From NCBI GenBank assembly GCA_024734555.1, contig JANPWX010000214.1, positions 1,457,317-1,521,316 on the forward strand: a stretch of DNA of 64,000 nt, given 5' to 3'. The translations under genes were made by a program, and so were the position numbers. The DNA comes from Trochalopteron elliotii. Lineage: Eukaryota > Chordata > Aves > Passeriformes > Leiothrichidae. Numbering within the stretch: position 1 is the stretch's first letter; every line of letters begins with the position of its first letter. Shown here one piece after another: positions 13,001 to 23,366 of the stretch. A model generated the notes under the pieces. That model worked only from the letters and a program-made list of their open reading frames with translations, did no database searches and had not been told where the DNA came from.

Positions 13001-14435
13001 TAAATCAGACACAGGCAAGTAACTAAGAAGAAGCAGGTTTCAGAGAAGGAAAATCTTATACTTAACAAAAAATTATGCCATTAAACAGTTTAGGTGTGCA
13101 CAACCTCTCTAATAATATTAATTTAAGAAAGAGAATTTCATAGACCGCAGTGACTTCAAAAGATAGTTAGAGTAGGGAATTAGCTAAGAGTAACAATCAT
13201 CTAGTGAGAAGGAAAATGCTGTCAATCAGGAAAAATCATGAGTTAAAAAAAGAGCACAACAGGACTAAAAAGTGACAATTTTATTTGCTATTGCCTCAGC
13301 TTTTCAGGCTGCCCATGAACAGGCGATGAGACAGATCTGGGACAGGGACACTGTGAAGTTCCTGGGACTGAAATGTGAAGTTCCTTCTCTGAAACATGAA
13401 GAGCCATATTTTGCTACTGACTTAACCCTCCTCCCAGTTTCTGTGGACCTGCAGATAAAACTCCAAAGCCAGGAGTAACAGAGTAGATAAGAAGACCAAG
13501 TGTTTCAACAAGACCAAGTTCAGCAAAATTGTGAATGATTGTGAATATCCAAAAGCAAATAGGAAATCTTGGGAATTTACTTACATTGTGAATAACCAGA
13601 AAGGAGCAAAAACAAAGGTATGAACAGAGAAGATTTCTGGGAATATGAACATTTCATATAGGGAAGAGAGGAACACAGAAGCTTTGTCTCAACAGGTACA
13701 AAGATGAAGCTACACAACAAGAGAGGATTGTTGCCATCAGCAGGCAGAATAGAAGCATGCCCAACCACAACACACCCCTACCACAGAACAAGAGCCAGGA
13801 GATTATTTGAATTCACAACAGCCTCTATACCAGAAGATGAGCAGAGTAGTTAAGTTACCAACATAGAAATACTTAAATAAACAAAGGAGATAGTAATGAC
13901 TAGGAATACTCAAACCCCCAGACTGGGGACTGGTCAAGTACCAAATCAGAAGTGCATAAAGTTAAACAGCAAATATCAGCCAGAAGCCAATATGGGGCTG
14001 CAAAGGGGTCTGTGGAAGAACAATGGAGCAACCAACTGGCATAAGCATAAAGTGAGGTACAAGTAAGGTGCAAGCAGGTGAGAGGAAAGCCATCCAAGTA
14101 GTTTCATCTAGTTAAAGAAAGAGAAGACTAAAATACTACTTTTGTGCATTTTACAGAAGCAACTTGGCACACTTATAAAGAAAAAGGCATCTAGTTATTA
14201 AGCATGCAAAAATGTGTCAGAGGAAATGTAAAAATGTTTTTTACAGGAAAAAGTCAGAATATGCTGTATAACTGTTCTTATAGATATGTATGTAGGACCA
14301 AAAGAGTAAGAAATTTGGTGTAGAAGCATGTTCAGTTGCAAACCCTTATATTTTCAGGATTATGAAAATCAATAAGGATTTTTCTTTCTTTACTGAAGTA
14401 GAAATCCAAAAAAAAAAAAAAATAGATCAAAATGA
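7040..14435. other. Unannotated stretch, no gene seen
   Basis: No gene or transposon is recognised. Local features are an A-run near 7336-7353, a C/A-rich low-complexity stretch at about 7833-7985 with repeated CCCAAA/CCCC blocks, a T-run at about 12144-12155 and a TTGACTAA tandem pair at about 12770-12786. The 9500-9770 interval has several ATTA/TAAT homeodomain-type cores, but that is weak in AT-rich DNA. ORFs here (up to 107 codons, 10477-10800 +) have no recognisable domain. The region just before 14440 may hold older, unrecognisable 5' sequence of the ancient CR1. Confidence 0.55.
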
Positions 14436-15189
14436 ATGTCTTCAGCAAAGTTCCCTTGTTCCTTGTTTCAGGCCAGTAAAAAAGAGTTTGAAGAACAGTT
14501 TTCAGAGGGTGTAAAAACCTATAATTAATCATTTCTTCAAACACATCAGGAGCAGGAAGCTATAGAGTTTGTAGGCCCATTAATTGATCAAAGTACAAAA
14601 GGAACTTTCAGAGAAGATAAAGCAGTGGAAGAAAATTAAATTATTTTTTACAGCCTTGAAGGAGTTTGGGGAAATATCTGGGCTGGAACCTTTCTTCATG
14701 CATCAGAGGGGATATGTCAAAGGAACTACTTCATAGTGAGTTCATTAGAAGAATCTATAGAAGAAATTGTCAAAATTAAGGTAAAAAATTGTCAGGTCCA
14801 GATGATTTAAAGGCTGACCTACTAAAGGAAGCTGCAAGGCATTAGAGCTGTCATTGCACTGCAGGAATGGAGGATGGCAAACGTGATGACAAATTTTTAT
14901 GAGTCGCAAGGTGTATCTGTAGAGCTGTAGCACCTCCTAGTTTGACAGCTGCATCAGGAGCATGGGTAGGGCTTTAAAAAGAGGATATTGGGAAAGTGCA
15001 GTACCCCAGGGAAGGAACTTTCAAAGAAGGGAGTCATGTCTTGCAAACCAGACAGAATTCTCTGAAGGCATCCAATAATACACCCAGTTAAGAACGTGGG
15101 CACAAAAAGGCAGAGGAATGGCCAGGCTGGGTTTGCTAAGAATCCTGTCTCCAAAAGTAGATGCCTAGGAAAGAGAAGACAACCAGGAC

Positions 15190-15545
15190 AGATGTACAGG
15201 ATGTCCCTGATTAATGACTCCTAGGGCTTCCAATCATTTTAACTTCCATGGGTGCTTTAGGCAGCCTTTATTTCTATACATTTAGTAACCTTCAATGGAT
15301 TTGTGACCTGTGAACTAGACCGGTCTGTCCCTTGAACCCACAAATAACAAATACTATCTACATTAAGGGTGGCAATGAACTCTGAAAGCTGAATACACAT
15401 TGCATGAAGAATCATTTTGCTTTATTTTCTAAGCATGCCTTCTAGAAGCATCCTTCAATGTCCCCTACTTTAGGTACAAGAAGAGATAGTGAACAAGCAA
15501 TTCTCACCCTCTCCTGCACATACTAATTGGGATTCAATCTCTAGA
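15190..15545. other. Unidentified insertion inside the ancient CR1
   Basis: In CR1 reverse transcriptase only about 50-60 bp should separate the EFFEG-like block (ends near 15070-15190 here) from the FDKVPH-like block (starts near 15560). Here about 350 extra bases intervene with no similarity to CR1 that I can recognise, although the CR1 sequence resumes in order afterwards. The segment contains no clear TG...CA ends, poly(A) tail or terminal inverted repeats, so its origin is unknown. It may be an old unclassified short element inserted after the CR1. Boundaries are approximate. Confidence 0.5.
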
Positions 15546-15773
15546 ATTCCTGAATTCCCCAGTATTTGACAATGTCCTTCACCAAAACTCTTCCTACCAC
15601 AGTATAGGAAAGGAACTCTTTTGAGGGATAGGTAAAGAGTTAAGGTTTAGAAAATGAGGAATAGGAATAAACAACCCGTTTTCTTAATGCAGAGAAGGTA
15701 CCAGTAGAGTCTTACTGGGGTATATGATAAGTCTGCCCTGTTCCACACACTTCTAAATTACCTGGAAAAGGAG

Positions 15774-15959
15774 GTGAATAGCAAGATGGCTCTGTTTTCT
15801 GTTGATAAGAACTTAGCTCTTGAGGAAAAAAAAAAAAAGAGAGAGAGAGAGAACTGCAGGAAACAAACTGACTGGATGATTAAGTGGCAGATGAAATTCA
15901 AAACAGATAAATGTAAAGTAGCATATACAAGAAAAACAATCCTAACTTTATATACATAG
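15774..15959 (+). pseudogene. CR1 reverse transcriptase fragment (dead)
   Basis: A 61-codon open frame preserves part of the CR1 ORF2 reverse transcriptase. The residues WMIKWQMKFKTDKCKV near its C-terminal half match the conserved W..KWQMKFN.DKCKV block of CR1/L3 elements. The catalytic metal-binding motif, normally F-A-D-D, reads F-S-V-D at about 15795-15806, so one essential aspartate is lost. A poly(A) and (GA)n expansion at 15826-15852 inserts a Lys/Arg/Glu run (EEKKKKRERE) between the motif and the conserved tryptophan. The frame is a chance remnant of a dead transposon gene, not a host gene. Confidence 0.8.
15826..15852 (+). repeat. A13 plus (GA)7 microsatellite
   Basis: Thirteen A residues are followed by seven GA dinucleotides. 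The tract sits within the dead CR1 reverse transcriptase and must have expanded after the element lost function. Confidence 0.9.
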
Positions 15960-17123
15960 TGACAGTCTTTAAATTAGCATTCAGGAATAAGAGCTTGGAA
16001 ATATAATAGACAGTGTATGAAAGTGTCAGAGCTCAATGCTCAGGAGTAATAAAAAAAATTTTTAAAAAAAGTAAAGTGAATGTGAGGAGTTATTAAGAAA
16101 GGAAAAGAGAAGGGAGAGAGAGAACATCATCCCATGCTGCATAGATATGGGGCTACCACACCCTGAATACTGGGGGCCGTTCTGATCCACCCATCACCAT
16201 AGTGTACAGCAGGTCTGAAAAGGGTTCAGATGTGGAGTATTAGGATGACAAAAGTACCAAGTGGTTTCTGCATCTAAAGTGATTAAATAGATCTGGATTT
16301 TTCAGTCTGAAAAGAGGTGACTGAACAAGACTGTAAAAAACTACGTGTGTCTATGAAATCACAAGTATATAGCAAACATAAACAAGGATCTTGTGTTCAT
16401 TGTCTTTTCTAGTGCAAGAATCAGAAAGTTTCAAAGAAAGACAAAAGCCAGCACATTCAAAACAAACAAAAAAAAGCACACAGTCAGCTGTGAAAAGTCT
16501 TTCCATAGGTTTTCACCTGAGTGTCACAGGCTTCAGAGAGAGATGAGTCAAAACAGGATAAGTAAAAAAATCAATCCAGGTCTATTAAATATGGAGACAA
16601 AATGTGTAGCCCAGGAGTTATGGTTCATCAGAAGCTGAGATATTATGCTGAGGAAGGGTTTATGGCTTCCCTGGCTTTGTACTCCTCTCAATGCATCAAC
16701 AGATGGCTGCTATCAGAGAGAAGATAATGGATTAAAGTAATATTTTGTCTGTAGAGGTTTAGACTTTCTCATGTGCTCAGTCAATATACTCCAGCTTTTA
16801 AGATTCACAGTTAGTAAAATACTTTTATTTTTCAGTCTAGTACAGTAAACCTATTTGTTATGGGTTTATGACAGACAGTGAGCATAGAACCCCACTGGAC
16901 TATGACAATGATGGTATTTTTTTAGTGGCACTTTATAGTTTCACACTTGAAAGCAGAAAGATCACTTGTGAAAGAAGTAAGTGACAAATTGACACAGGAC
17001 AACTGCTTCAACAGGAGGTCAAACTGTAGCATGTCTTCAAGTCTTCATGGTTGCTGGAGATGGCCAGTTATATTGATCCTGGCATACTGATTTTGGTGCA
17101 AATGAAGTTCATCTCATTCACTG

Positions 17124-17226
17124 AAGACATAGTTCAGTGGTGGATATGGTGGTGGTGCTGGGTTAACAGTGGGACTTACTTGATGATCCTAAAGATCTTT
17201 TCCAGCCTTAACAATTCTGTGTTTCT
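17124..17226 (+). mobile_element. CR1 LINE 3' end (short fragment)
   Basis: About 100 bp match the CR1 3' UTR in sense orientation: ACATAGTTCAGTGGTGGA, then GGTGCTGGGTTAACAGTGGGA, a TTGATGATCCTAAAGATC block and TTTTCCAGCCTTAACAATTCTGTG. These correspond to the usual '...GTTGGACTTGATGATC..AAAGGTCTTTTCCAACC...ATTCTGTG' ending. The copy is extremely 5' truncated and shows several substitutions. It is non-coding. Confidence 0.88.
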
Positions 17227-17229
17227 ACC

Positions 17230-19040
17230 ATACTCCTCAATTTTAACTACATCAGATATCAAGAGGGTAGCTTAAGTTTTGGGTTATCTCTTTGCAGTAA
17301 CCACAGACTGCCAGTTACAGAGCTCAGAGTTCAAACCTTGCTCTGCTTCTACTGAATTCAGTAAAACTGGCTGGCACTATTTCATGGCACTGATGCCAGC
17401 AAGTCCTGGTTATTTTCTGGAGTTCCAGCTGGGAGAACAGCCAAGGAGTTTGTAAATGGGCACATCAATAGCAGAGATGGAGAGCCTGAGCACAGGTCAG
17501 GGATTTTGTAGCATTTTCGTAGTAACAGGCATGGGACATAGTAACACATGGGAATATCACATCTTAATGTCTCCCCCACGAAAGAAATTAAGAGCTACAA
17601 AATGTGCCTGGCTTTGCTTTGCTGCACAATGTGTGATGGAGCAGGCACAGCTCTTCATGCCAGTGGAACAGTGGGGACTGGCTGGGAAGTATTCAGTGCC
17701 ACAGGATCAGGACCCCAGTGCACACAAGGGTCTGGAACATGCACATGTGTGCACACACATCCCCAGCAAGGAGGGGAACAGCAACCAGGCTGCTCCCCAT
17801 CCAGGGCAGGGGGCACTCCCCACCACCCAGTCCCCATTGGAAAACTTCTCAGGCTGGGCAGAACCCCTGTACCTATTTACTGGGTATTTACTCTACCTAC
17901 TTACAGAGTATCTAGAGTACTTTCTTAACCTTAATTCCACAGGGGAGAGGAACAGCCCATTAAATTGTGATCAACCAGATTGCAGACAGAATTTAAAACA
18001 TAGTCCTACTTTAAGCAGTATATGCAAAGTCATCCTACCTCACAGCTCCAGGCAAGTCTGACAATCCAAGGACCATCCTCCTCTCAAAGAGAGCATTGTT
18101 TCAAGTTTTCAGGGTTACAGTTCCATAGGAGCTCCAATTACCTTCAGCTACAGTTGCTGTTAAGCACTCTGAAAATCAGAGTCTTAAGGGCTTTGATTTT
18201 CTTTGGTTTTACCTGAGATGCAGCTGCAAATGCTCAGGCCATTTATCCCATCAGCGGGAAAAGATATTTAAGTGGCTTGGAAATGAAGGGGAAATTTTGC
18301 TAGGGCTTCTTGCTAGTATCTTAGTAAACTTCCCAAACTGGAATTTAAGAATGCAAACAACTCATGGCTCAGAACTGACAGCATATAAAGTCTCAAAGAA
18401 AAATGAAATAATGTAAGAAATCCCCATGTGTTCTTCGCCAGATAATTGAAAAACATCCTGCAAATTGTTCTGACATGTTTGTGAACTTGCATTTTATTCT
18501 GTGAATTGATGTTAAACTGTGCCCCTTTGCTGGGCCATTTGCAAATAGAAAGATTGTCACATTAAATCATTCTAAAATACAACCACATTTACATTCCAAT
18601 TTTAGTCTGCATTTCCCTAGTGCTACAGACAAAATAAGAGTTTTCTTTAATTAAAGTGACTCCCCAGAATGCTAATGAACACTTGATTGAATTTGGACAT
18701 TTTCATAAGTCTGATATTCTTATTTTGCTGACAAAAAAAACAAGGATACAGCTGACCTTCTCTAAAGTGTTCCTGTTCCATAGAAGGAAATACACAGGAA
18801 ATTGTTTTGGGGTTTGTTTTGCTTTTTTTTTATTTTTTTAAACTGCAAAAGTTGTTTCACTTGTCTGGATATTTACAGAAGGTGATAGGACAAAACAGGA
18901 ATGAGCAAAATTATCATGTCTCTGTGTTCATATTTGCCTACTGGTAGGATATTTTTCTGAGAGCACAGGCTGTGCTGAACTTATAAAGGACAAATGTAGT
19001 TCAGTCATTTCTGTAGTGGCATAAAGCTGGCCTTCGTTAT
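17230..19040. other. Unannotated stretch with GC-richer patch
   Basis: No gene is recognised. A GC-richer patch at about 17620-17850 keeps several overlapping frames open on both strands (201 codons at 17456-18061 +, 126 codons at 17548-17928 +). Simultaneous openness of several frames points to base composition rather than coding. A CA/TG-rich run occurs around 17735-17760. No known domain, signal or repeat family was recognised. Confidence 0.5.
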
Positions 19041-19369
19041 CACTCTCTACAGCTACTTGAAAGGTGGTTGTAGCCAGGAGTGGGTCAGCCTCTTCTCCCA
19101 GGAGACCAGTGGCAGGACAAGAAGACACAGCCTCAAGCTGCACCAGGAGGTTTAGGCTAGATATTAGAAAAACAACTCCTCACAGAAGGAGTGGTTCAGC
19201 ATTGGAATGGGCTGCCAGGGAGGTGGTTGAGTCACCGTCCCTGGAGGTGTTTAAAAACTGACTTAATGAGACACTCAGTGCCATGGTTTAGCTGATAAGG
19301 TAATGCTAGATCACAGGTTGGAATTGATAATCTCAAAGGTCTTTTCCAACCTAGTTAATTCTGTGATTC
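19041..19369 (+). mobile_element. CR1 LINE 3' fragment (plus strand)
   Basis: About 330 bp match the end of CR1 ORF2 and the 3' UTR in sense: CTACAGCTACTTGAAAGGTG, GGGTCAGCCTCTTCTCCCAG, ATTGGAATGGGCTGCCAGGG, GAGTCACCGTCCCTGGAGG, CAGTGCCATGGTTTAGCTG, GGTCTTTTCCAACCTAGTTA and a terminal ATTCTGTGATTC octamer. The copy is 5' truncated and modestly diverged, younger-looking than the L3-like copies in this window. A 65-codon frame at 19064-19261 is part of it. It has no independent function. Confidence 0.96.
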
Positions 19370-20278
19370 CTTTCTTTATAAGGCAGACTTCACAATAAAC
19401 AGAAGCAGAAATGTGATGGTTTTCAGCACAGTGTTTTGTCTTTACCACTTGTCAGGTTTTGTTTTCAGCAGAAACAGTGATTAGGCCAAATGCTCCCACT
19501 TGCATTGTATGCAGTAATGCACACTCCTTCAGAACAGAGCAAGGTACAGCATAACAACAGGGGCTTGTGCTCTGGCTTTGCACAGCTGCAAGTGATAACC
19601 CACCCTGGGCAGCAGATGAGAACCCATCCAGTGTATTTGCCTTCCATATGGCGCAGCCAGCTCAATCCAAGCTACTCCTCCTGCCAGAGCACTCATTTCT
19701 CCACTGTGACACAGCCAGATTAGCTCCTCCCTTTTCTGTCCAAAACCCCAGGTGTATAACCAAAGATGTAGTATTACACAATCAATGTGAGTGTTAAACA
19801 AAAAGGCAAATAACATGCAAGTCAGTTATTCTCCAGAGTTTGTCAAGACAAGAGTCATGTCCAGGGTGGATGGTGTCTTCAGACAAAATGGAGAAAAGCC
19901 ACACACCTGGGAGAGGGAAACAAGTTGTCGACACCACAGTTGTCTTGAGCAATTGGGACTGGTGAGCTGATGCTTTTCATACACAGGAGGCCTTTCATAC
20001 ACTGGAAGACTCCTGGGGCCCCAGATCTCTGCTGATCTCTCCTGCAGTCTTTGAGCAAAACAGCCATGTTATCATCCTCTTTAGGGAGAGCATGAGCCTT
20101 AAGCTTTGTTTTAGAAATTTCAAAAGAGAGCATTGTTATAAACAATATTTTTCTTTGTTTTAGCATTTCCAATCAATGTGTGAGAGTTAAACAGTTTTTA
20201 AAAATGAAACAACAGACAAAACAAAAAAGTTTTTAGTCAGTATTTCAACTTTCTCAAACACTAATTGGAAAGGAGCAG

Positions 20279-20990
20279 AGAATCAGAGAATCACAGAAGC
20301 ATAGAATCATAGAATATACTGAGTTGAAAGGGACCCATCAGGATCGTCGAGTCCAACTCCTGGCCTTGTGCAGGACAATCCCAAGAATCACACCATGTGC
20401 CTGAGAGTGTCCAAATCTTTTTTGAACTCTTGGTGCTGTGACCACCTCCCTGGGGAGTCTGCTTCAGTGCTCAACCACCCTCTGGGTGAAAAACTTTTTC
20501 CTGATATCCAGCCTAAGCCTCCCCTGACTCAGCTTCAGGCCATTTCCTTGAGTCCTGTCACTGGTCACGAGAGTGAAGAGATCAGTGCCTGCCACTCCTC
20601 CTTGTGAGGATGTTGAAGACCACAGTGAGGTCTCTCCTCAATCTCCTCTTCTCCAGGCTGAAAAAACCAATTGACCTCAGCCTTTCCCCATATAGCTTCC
20701 CTCCAGATCCTTCACTATGCTCATGGTTCTCCTTTGGATGGTCTTTAATGGTTTCACGTGTTTCTTACATTGTGGCACCCAGAACTGCCCCCAGCACTCG
20801 AGGTGAGGCCACCCCAGTGCAGAGCAGAGCAGAGCAGAGGGGACAATCCCCTCCCTTGCCCAGCTGTGCCTGATGTCCCCCAGGACAGGGTTGGCCCTCT
20901 TGGCTGCCAGGGCACTGCTGGCTCATGTTCAACTTGCCATGGACCAGGACCCCCAGGTGCCTTTCCACAGTGTTTCTCTCCATGCCCAGA
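20279..20990 (-). mobile_element. CR1 LINE fragment of the J-like type (minus strand)
   Basis: Reading from the left, the copy opens with complementary CR1 octamers (AGAATCAGAGAATCACAGAA, then ATAGAATCATAGAATA). It continues GAGTTGAAAGGGACCCATCA and ATCGTCGAGTCCAACTCCTG, the signature I associate with CR1-J-like elements common in Neoaves and passerines (subfamily from memory). ACCACAGTGAGGTCTCTCCT and TCTTCTCCAGGCTGAA belong to the complement of the ORF2 C-terminus; beyond about 20760 comes the complement of the GGTGGCCTCACCTCG block. It is about 710 bp long and 5' truncated. Several plus-strand frames across it (20368-20607, 20604-20873, 20758-21006) are antisense shadows. The (AGAGC)n run at 20819-20839 is a local expansion. 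Confidence 0.95.
20819..20839 (+). repeat. Short AGAGC pentamer run in CR1
   Basis: Four tandem AGAGC-type pentamers lie inside the minus-strand CR1 copy. The sequence suggests a slip expansion after insertion. Confidence 0.8.
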
Positions 20991-23342
20991 AATGGATGTT
21001 GACTAGGAAAATCAGTGGTGAGGGCAGCAAAAGCATATCTGAATTAACAAGAGCTGACACAGAATCTTCACTCTACTGCCTAACCGAAGTGTTACAGATT
21101 CAGAAAGCTGAGATCTTTCTCTTTGTCATGTCCTTGTATTTCCCTGTTTAATTCGGAAGTAGCAGTCATAAAAAAACCAGACAGATGTTATTTCACTTCC
21201 CCGCAATTAAAGGACAAGTGAATCTTTGTGGAAAACCTTCCTCTTGAGCTGCCAGCTACTGATATGACAGACAGAGAAGCTCCCCTGAGATTTAAATACA
21301 CATCCACAAAGTTTTGCTAACTGTCCAAACACAGCATTTAAGTGACTGCTGATATTATACAGAGATTTTCAGCTATAAGAATAGTCTCAGTTAAAAGGGG
21401 GGGGAAATAACAAAACAAAGTAAAATAAACAAACAAAAAAATATCAAAAAATTAACAACAACAACAAAAAAAGCCTACTACGACTTTTCCATGATAAACA
21501 TTTTCTTCAGGCTATACAATACCACAACATGGAAAATAGAAAATGCTTTGCCTCTACTAAATAAATCATCTTGCATTAAAACAAGGAGGCCACTTAGCAT
21601 TTTACCAACAGAGAAGTGTGCTGGAACAAGGTATTCCTAAAGCAAACCATTCTCAGGGCAGAAGAGGAAGCCTTGCTGGCATCAGCAGGCTCAGCTGTTA
21701 GCTCTGCACAGACCTTAACAAATGTGTGCAGCCTGCTATAGGTAATTATATGTTGAAAGGCTTGTTTTGGAGAGCAAAGCCTGCTAATTCTCTGCCTTGA
21801 AAATATGCTTGTAACAATGACAGGGCTTTTTTTAGTTCTAGCTTCATGTTAGCAAGAAGTGCAAGGTTATATCACACTTCAATTGATTAAGTGCTGATCG
21901 CCCCAGTAGACAGATTTGATTATATTGCAAGTATGAGCCTGGAGAGAGTAATTAGTAGTTTCATCCTCATTCTGCATCCTCAGTTCCACATTTAGATTAT
22001 GAACAGAGCCTTTCAGGCTTCTTAATTTATTTTTACAAGATATCACAGATCCACAGCTGTTTGGCAGCAGATACAGAAGAAGGTGCATTTGTGAAATGTA
22101 TTGAGCCCTTAATTATTAAGGCATTTCTTGTTTTGGTGACCTCCATCCTTGTTCAACTTATCTGTACTCACAGTCAGCAATAGCTGTGGAAGAAATGGAG
22201 CAAAGACAGCTAAACTGTTTAGGCAGCAGCATTAATGCTGACTTTGATGGCTTTCTTCACCTGTTCACTTTCTTCTATTTAAAATTGTCATGTGGCTGGC
22301 AAAGCACTCAGGAAAGTTTACATTTGTCCAGTCATGATTTTCAGGACACAGGTTTTTGTCCTTGACTTTTATTCTTTTGTCTTGCAGGGACACAGGCACA
22401 AAACCAGGTTGTGAATTGTATGCTAACCTGATGTTAATAAGAGATAAGAATGGCCTCTCACATCCAGGGTATCCCTATAAAATATTTCAGTGCCTAGTAC
22501 CCAGTAATGCACAGTACAGATGCAATTTAAAGTGGTGACAGGAAGAAAAAAAGTATTTATATACTTTCATATGTAGCATGCTTGTAAATAGCCCCCAAAA
22601 AGGATCAAAGATTTCATAGGAAGAATTGCTGACCAAAATGCAATATTCATGATTAGTAAGTAATTTATCAACCTCAGTAGATTTACTTAAATGTCACAGG
22701 TGGAATGGCAAACTGAAATACAATTTTTGGGATACTACAGGAGTGCATTTCTTTCTGCCAGTATTTTCTTGCAACCAGTTTGGGGCCTTTAGTGCAGAAC
22801 ATTGGGTCATTTCCATATTTCCCAGGCAACAACTCCTACCTGACTGGCAACAGTGATCTATCTTGACTGAGCTGTAGCCTCAAGAGAAACGTCTTCTGGA
22901 TTTTGAACATCTACATTGATAGCAAAATCTCCCTGTAATGATTGCTTAAAATCTAGAAATATATATTCATTTTAGAAATACCTTTCCTGAAGGTGATTTG
23001 TCTTTATTGAAAACATCAGTTGGAAATCACAAAACAGGTTTGAATATCACTTAACAATTCTTATTTTAAAAAGCCATGTCAGCAATGTGCCACAGTCCTA
23101 ATTACTGCAGAGAAATTAGCAAAGAATTATATGCAAATAAATGAAGATAATCAACGTTATTAGCACATTTTGCTAGTCAATCATTTCAGTTGCTTTAGGC
23201 TATGTGACAGTACTGATATGGGAGAATCAGCTAAAAAAAAGTCAAGATAACTTTATCATGTGAGTACCCATCATTTGCACAAACATTTCAAATGTCATGT
23301 TGAGCCACAAGGTGTCAAACTGGGCTGGCTCTGGTAATCCAT

Positions 23343-23366
23343 ATTACATATGGATCCATATGTAAT
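23343..23366. repeat. 24-bp perfect palindrome
   Basis: The half-site ATTACATATGGA is followed at once by its exact reverse complement, giving a 24-bp perfect palindrome with no spacer, centred on GGATCC. Copies of TAATCCAT lie on both sides (about 23335-23342, 23363-23370 and 23374-23381), so the palindrome sits inside a short TAATCCAT-rich cluster. It could arise by local template switching or hairpin-mediated correction. Confidence 0.95.

Larger units (their letters stand above)
14440..16773 (+). mobile_element. Ancient L3-like CR1 LINE, long degenerate copy
   Basis: This is a long, heavily mutated CR1 copy of the old L3-like type, recognised by ordered blocks. ACATCAGGAGCAGGAAGC is at about 14544. 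GTCAGGTCCAGATGAT is at about 14790 and matches the conserved SPGPD region of CR1 reverse transcriptase. GGAGGATGGCAAACGTGATG follows at about 14869. Around 15025-15060 lies a TCATGTCTTGC...GAATTCTCTGAAGG block, and TGACAATGTCCTTCACCAAA at about 15566 matches the FDKVPH region. ACCTGGAAAAGGAGGTGAA is at 15760, and a KWQMKF..DKCKV codon block at about 15880-15920. The 3' end at about 16700-16773 (GGCTGCTATCAGAGA ... TTTGTCTG ... TTCTCATG) is the old L3-like terminus, not the avian octamer. Many frameshifts and stops make it a fossil. Positions about 15190-15545 do not fit the element. Confidence 0.85.

Noticed and set aside
17456..18061. 201-codon plus-strand ORF
   Set aside because: At least three other frames are open over the same GC-richer patch, and no domain or splice structure was recognised.
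20368..21006. Chain of plus-strand ORFs
   Set aside because: They are antisense readings of a minus-strand CR1 copy.
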